DNA from: JACJYE01 sp964432875
GTDB taxonomy: Bacteria > Bacteroidota > Bacteroidia > Chitinophagales > Saprospiraceae
Assembly (NCBI GenBank): GCA_964432875.1
Contig: CAYSPJ010000179.1
Span: 1-8,145, forward strand
Length of the DNA stretch: 8,145 bases
Reading direction: 5' to 3'
The position numbers and the translations under genes were made by a program. Position 1 is the first letter of the stretch. The number at the start of each line of letters is the position of its first letter. Below the pieces are notes generated by a model, which was given only the letters and a program-made list of their open reading frames with translations, was not told the origin of the DNA and did no database searches. Positions 5,171 through 8,145 of the stretch are shown piece after piece.

Positions 5171-6490
5171 ATGGAAGAAAACGAGCTGCAAAACCGCGAA
5201 CTGGAAACCCCAGAATGGCTCAAGCAGACCCAAGAGCGTAGTTGGGAGCCAGAAATCCTGATCTCGGGTATCGTGCTGCTGGCCCTTTCCCAAGTGCCGC
5301 GTTTGCTGGATAAAGCGCAATATTTTCTCGAAGAGCGCTCGCTACAACTCTTCCTGTGGGGCAATCTGGATGATTTGGGCATCAGCCTGCTTAAAGCTAG
5401 CAGCTACTGGCTCATCGCAGGGCTCGTCATCCACTTGGTGCTGCGTAGCATCTGGGTTAGTTTTATTGGCCTGAGCTATACTTTCCCTCAAGGCATCCGC
5501 CCGGAGCGCTTGAAGCTTCAGCCCTTTTTCCAAAGGCGCATCGAGCGGCTGCCGAGCTTCGAAGGAGCCATACAAAAACTGGAGGCGGTGTGCAGCACCA
5601 TCTATTCCATCGCTTTTTTACTGATGATGGCGACCCTTTCAGCTTGTCTGTACCTCGTCTTCATCGGCGTGGCTTTACAGCTCATTTACCTGGTTTGGCC
5701 CGGAGTGCTCGATATCGGGCCGCTTATCGATTTGAGCATCGCTATCTTTTCATTTATCGTAGCCCTGCCTTATTTAATCGATTTCCTTAGTCTGGGCTGG
5801 CTCAAGCGGGTACGCTGGTTTTGGGTCATCTATCGGCCTATCTATTTGTTGATGAGTGCCATCACGCTCGCACCGATATATCGAGGCATCTATTACGGGC
5901 TGGTGAGCAACCTCAACCGCTATGCCCTCTTCAGCGGCTTGGCGCTTTTCATTGGCCTGACTTACCTCGTCGGCCTCCACCAGAACGGCCATATCTTGGA
6001 CCGGACGAAGATGTTTCACCAAACTATCGGATACAGCTCTTTTGATGGATACTACCGCGATGCGGAGCCCCAGCGCCCCAGCATCTGGGCACACCTCCAG
6101 TCAGACAAGATAGAGGATGGCTTGCTCGAGCTTTTCATCGTGCATAAAGCCGCTCTAGAGGAGAGTATCCGTGCCAAATGCGCTGGCTTGCAAGAGGATG
6201 AGGGCAAAGGGTTGCGGCAAGATTCTATCCACTTGCTTTGCATGAAGCAGTTTTATCGGATTTCCATCGACGGGGAGGAGATGGCAGCTCCTGACTGGTA
6301 CTTCAAAAAGATGGAACAGACCGGCCAGCAAGGTCTGTTGGTTTGGCTGGATGTCGGTCACCTGCCGCGGGGTGCCCACCGGTTAGAGTTGTGGGTCGAG
6401 CATATTTTCTATACAGGCCGCCCTGTCGCCAGCATCCCTTTCTTTAAGCTCGACTCGGCAGCAGGCGCTCGAAAGAACGATTTGGAGTAA
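5171..6490 (+). CDS. multi-pass membrane protein of unknown function with a soluble C-terminal domain
   Basis: I do not recognise the family. The 439 residues begin with a charged cytoplasmic-looking stretch (1-27) containing WLKQTQERSWEPE. About six hydrophobic segments follow: roughly 28-46, 78-100, 143-176 (long, perhaps two passes), 182-205, 216-240 and 251-269. The loop at 105-140 is rich in arginine and lysine (IRPERLKLQPFFQRRIERL), as expected of a cytoplasmic loop. From about 275 to the end lies a soluble domain with alternating strands, including GLLVWLDVGHLPRGAHRLELWVEH (388-411), which reads like a beta-sandwich edge. There is no signal peptide cleavage site and no catalytic motif I can name. 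The gene stands alone on the plus strand, divergent from DUF4058 and convergent with hypD. The upstream -7-like box supports the ATG at 5171. Confidence 0.85.
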   Translation: MEENELQNRELETPEWLKQTQERSWEPEILISGIVLLALSQVPRLLDKAQYFLEERSLQLFLWGNLDDLGISLLKASSYWLIAGLVIHLVLRSIWVSFIGLSYTFPQGIRPERLKLQPFFQRRIERLPSFEGAIQKLEAVCSTIYSIAFLLMMATLSACLYLVFIGVALQLIYLVWPGVLDIGPLIDLSIAIFSFIVALPYLIDFLSLGWLKRVRWFWVIYRPIYLLMSAITLAPIYRGIYYGLVSNLNRYALFSGLALFIGLTYLVGLHQNGHILDRTKMFHQTIGYSSFDGYYRDAEPQRPSIWAHLQSDKIEDGLLELFIVHKAALEESIRAKCAGLQEDEGKGLRQDSIHLLCMKQFYRISIDGEEMAAPDWYFKKMEQTGQQGLLVWLDVGHLPRGAHRLELWVEHIFYTGRPVASIPFFKLDSAAGARKNDLE

Positions 6491-6521
6491 ACCCGCCCTT
6501 GGTTCTCAGTGTAATGGTTTT

Positions 6522-6668
6522 TTACAACGCTTTATGCTTGATTTCAAAAGATACATCTAACGATGCCTCTGTTTTCAACGCGAGGCCAACACCCTCGCCT
6601 TCCCCATCCGCACCAAAGCCCCGCGTTTCAGCCAGACGCGCATTTTGGGTGGTGAGCAAGTATGTCAT
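6522..6668 (-). CDS. possible 48-residue ORF directly after hypD
   Basis: An ATG at 6668 begins three bases after the hypD TGA, in the same frame, and runs 48 codons to a TAA. The sequence starts MTYLLTTQNARLAETRGFG, has a glycine/glutamate-rich centre (ADGEGEGVG) and ends FEIKHKAL. It has no membrane segment and no family I can name. The position would allow translational coupling to hypD. Against it: the region is full of short inverted repeats, the composition is unusual, and there is no ribosome-binding signal. It may be non-coding or part of a dispersed intergenic repeat. I do not think it is a hydrogenase maturation gene. Confidence 0.25.
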   Translation of the reverse strand: MTYLLTTQNARLAETRGFGADGEGEGVGLALKTEASLDVSFEIKHKAL

Positions 6669-6674
6669 TGCTCA
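6580..6674. repeat. three successive short hairpins in the hypD / membrane-protein convergent gap
   Basis: Three inverted repeats follow one another: GCGAGG/CCTCGC (6580-6585 with 6593-6598, loop 7), CGCGT/ACGCG (6622-6626 with 6636-6640, loop 9) and TGAGCAA/TTGCTCA (6653-6659 with 6668-6674, loop 8). The last one includes the hypD stop codon. None is followed by a T run on the strand that would need one. Together they could serve as a two-way transcription barrier, 3' end protection or a structured dispersed repeat. Confidence 0.4.
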
Positions 6675-7760
6675 TACCTCTGCTCTGGCAAAGTGATAAT
6701 AAGCGGCGCAAGCCCCTTCGGAGGAGACCATCGGAGCACCCAGCGGCTGGGAAGGCGTGCACTTTTTGCCGAAGTGCGGGCAGTCGGTCGGTTTCTTCAG
6801 CCCTTTGAGCACCTGGCCGGCGATGCACTCCGGGTTTTCAGGAGGGTGCTGAGTCGCCAGGCCAAACTTGCGGGCCGCGTCAAAGGCGGCGAATTCCGGC
6901 CGGATCTGCAGTCCGCTATCTGGTAGGATGCCAATGCCGCGCCACTCCTGGTCGGCCACTTCAAAGACCTGTTCGACTACATGGCGGGCCTTGGGGTTGC
7001 CCTCGGGCGGCACCACCCGGCTGTACTGGTTTTCCAGCTCGTGCCGCCCCTGCTCCAATTGCAGGATAGACATGAGGATACCCTGCAGCAAATCCACCGG
7101 CTCAAAACCAGTGACGACGATGGGGATGTGGTAATCCCGTACAATAGCCTCATATTCGCTCAGGCCCATGACCGAGCAGACGTGGCCAGCCCCTAGGAAG
7201 GCATCAATGCGGTTGTCTTCTTCCAGCACGGCTTTCATGGCCGGGGGGACTAATACGTGCGAGGGCAGCAGCGCGTAGTTATCTAGCCCGTACTGGCGGG
7301 CATGAAGGATAGATAGGGCATTGGCTGGTGCGGTCGTCTCAAAGCCTACGGCGAAAAACACGACTTCCCGGCCGGGGTTTTCCCGGGCGATTTGTACTGC
7401 CTCGATGGGAGAATAGAGGAAGCGGATATCCGCTCCATTTGCCCGAGCTTGCAGCAGGCTCTGGCGAGAACCCGGCACGCGCAGCATATCGCCAAAAGAA
7501 CATAAGATGGCCCCCTCGCGCTGAGCCAGCTCAATGGCCTGGTCTATCACGCCCAGGGGCGTGACGCAGACCGGGCAGCCTGGCCCGTGTAGCATGTGGA
7601 TTTGAGGGGGGAGGATGTTGAGGATGCCGTTTTTGACCAGCGAGTGGGTCTGGCCGCCGCAGAATTCCATGATGTACCACTCGCGGCTAGCAGCCTGCTC
7701 GATTTTTTGCAGGTACTGGCTCACCAATTCCGGGTTGCGATATTCGTGCAGGTACTTCAT
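6672..7760 (-). CDS. hypD: [NiFe] hydrogenase maturation protein HypD
   Basis: HypD is a cytoplasmic Fe-S protein that, with HypC, forms the scaffold on which the iron atom of [NiFe] hydrogenase receives its two cyanide ligands and carbon monoxide. The 362 residues match the family length. Motifs visible in order are EFCGGQTH (32-39, C34), GPGCPVCVTP (59-68, C62 and C65), SFGDMLRVPGS (88-98), VGFETTAP (138-145), GAGHVC (190-195), VTGFEPVDLLQG (216-227), NQYSRVV, and the C-terminal cysteine set C312, C327, C334 and C351 that holds the [4Fe-4S] cluster (CIAGQ, DCPHFGKKCTP, GACAAYYHF). All are intact, so the protein should be functional. It starts 30 bases downstream of hypC, which is the usual order in hyp operons. 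No hypE follows on the minus strand; the downstream neighbour is convergent. Confidence 0.97.
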   Translation of the reverse strand: MKYLHEYRNPELVSQYLQKIEQAASREWYIMEFCGGQTHSLVKNGILNILPPQIHMLHGPGCPVCVTPLGVIDQAIELAQREGAILCSFGDMLRVPGSRQSLLQARANGADIRFLYSPIEAVQIARENPGREVVFFAVGFETTAPANALSILHARQYGLDNYALLPSHVLVPPAMKAVLEEDNRIDAFLGAGHVCSVMGLSEYEAIVRDYHIPIVVTGFEPVDLLQGILMSILQLEQGRHELENQYSRVVPPEGNPKARHVVEQVFEVADQEWRGIGILPDSGLQIRPEFAAFDAARKFGLATQHPPENPECIAGQVLKGLKKPTDCPHFGKKCTPSQPLGAPMVSSEGACAAYYHFARAEV

Positions 7761-7790
7761 GGCAATGAGTTGAGGATGGCAGGTAGGGCT

Positions 7791-8051
7791 TCAGCATAAA
7801 TCTTGTTCCGGCAGCAGTTCATCCAGCCCGCCGTAGCGCTCCAGATAGTCGAAGGCGGCAAAGGCTTCTTTTTCGTTGACCAGGTTGATAGCTACCCCCG
7901 CGTGGACCAGCACGTAGTCGCCCTCGCGGGCTTCCGGCAGCATGTCGAGCCAGGCCTCTTTTAGTATGGGGCCAAAGGCGACTTTCGCCTTGCGTATCGC
8001 CCCCTCCGGGGCTTCGATGGACTTGATCCGTCCGGGTATGGCTAAGCACAT
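7791..8051 (-). CDS. hypC: [NiFe] hydrogenase maturation chaperone HypC
   Basis: HypC is a small OB-fold chaperone. It binds HypD during assembly of the Fe(CN)2CO group and then delivers that group to the hydrogenase large-subunit precursor. The 86 residues are the usual size. The N-terminus MCLAIPGRI is diagnostic: C2, exposed after removal of Met1, is the essential iron ligand. The stretch GDYVLVHAGVAINLVNEKEA (44-63) contains the conserved HxGxA segment with H50. The frame continues upstream to 8141, but the ATG at 8051 must be the start because C2 has to follow Met1. The C-terminus (DELLPEQDLC) ends with an extra cysteine. It precedes hypD by 30 bases and is surely cotranscribed with it. 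I find no TAnnTTTG box in the 94 bases visible upstream, so the promoter may lie beyond the window, perhaps before another hyp gene. Confidence 0.95.
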   Translation of the reverse strand: MCLAIPGRIKSIEAPEGAIRKAKVAFGPILKEAWLDMLPEAREGDYVLVHAGVAINLVNEKEAFAAFDYLERYGGLDELLPEQDLC

Positions 8052-8112
8052 GGCTTGACGTGTTTTATTTGGGTGTATGGCTAAGGTTTGCTTTTTGCTT
8101 AAAACAGACTGG

Positions 8113-8127
8113 CACAGCCGCGCTGTG
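8113..8127. repeat. 6-bp inverted repeat upstream of hypC
   Basis: CACAGC (8113-8118) and GCTGTG (8122-8127) form a perfect stem with a three-base loop, about 60 bases upstream of the hypC start. On the minus strand the hairpin is followed nine bases later by TTTT, a poor terminator. It could end the preceding transcript or bind a regulator. The evidence is thin. Confidence 0.25.
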
Positions 8128-8145
8128 GGGGCGTGCATCAAAACA

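Noticed and set aside
5059..5382. N-terminal extension of the DUF4058 frame
   Set aside because: These 108 codons overlap the divergent membrane protein gene, are serine/arginine-rich, and precede the family's typical MxSPFPGMDPYLE start; a good promoter lies inside the extension.
6499..6696. Plus-strand frame of 65 codons after the membrane protein gene
   Set aside because: It runs into the 3' end of hypD, is proline/serine/alanine-rich without a motif, and has no promoter or ribosome-binding signal.
8052..8141. N-terminal extension of hypC by 30 residues
   Set aside because: HypC needs its cysteine directly after the initiator methionine, which fits only the ATG at 8051.
1..8145. Mobile element, CRISPR array, tRNA or rRNA
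   Set aside because: No transposase or integrase motifs, no regularly spaced repeats, and no cloverleaf or rRNA signature was seen on either strand.

Overview
The window looks like a chromosomal segment of a Bacteroidota bacterium, perhaps from the Saprospiria. That lineage is my inference. The supporting signals are several -7 boxes matching the Bacteroidota pattern TAnnTTTG, placed 13-26 bases before start codons. There are also A-rich leaders with almost no Shine-Dalgarno sequences, and moderately high GC for the phylum (judged by eye). I see no rRNA, tRNA, CRISPR array, transposase or phage gene. Coding density is high and most genes read on the minus strand.

Layout on the minus strand, left to right: the 5' part of a small membrane protein (1-143, cut by the window edge); rfbA, glucose-1-phosphate thymidylyltransferase, the first step of dTDP-L-rhamnose synthesis (236-1102); then a probable three-gene unit transcribed rlmD (TRAM/Fe-S 23S rRNA uracil-5-methyltransferase, 2155-3561), a 117-residue protein of unknown function (1776-2129), and a stand-alone response-regulator receiver protein (1285-1680). 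A GNAT acetyltransferase (3758-4267, plus) is divergent from rlmD and convergent with a DUF4058-family protein (4282-5058, minus). A six-segment membrane protein of unknown function (5171-6490, plus) is divergent from the DUF4058 gene. The right end holds hypC and hypD (7791-8051 and 6672-7760, minus). These encode the scaffold pair that builds and delivers the Fe(CN)2CO unit of [NiFe] hydrogenases, so the organism probably makes such a hydrogenase, though no structural gene is in view.

Most genes are housekeeping or accessory metabolism, and I see no clear undescribed multi-gene system. The parts worth a second look are small: a receiver domain whose conserved Thr/Ser is alanine; a 12-bp dyad (one mismatch) just before the GNAT gene; a bulged hairpin with alternative pairings before the receiver gene; and a hairpin-rich 180-base gap after hypD that also holds a 48-codon reading frame starting three bases past the hypD stop.
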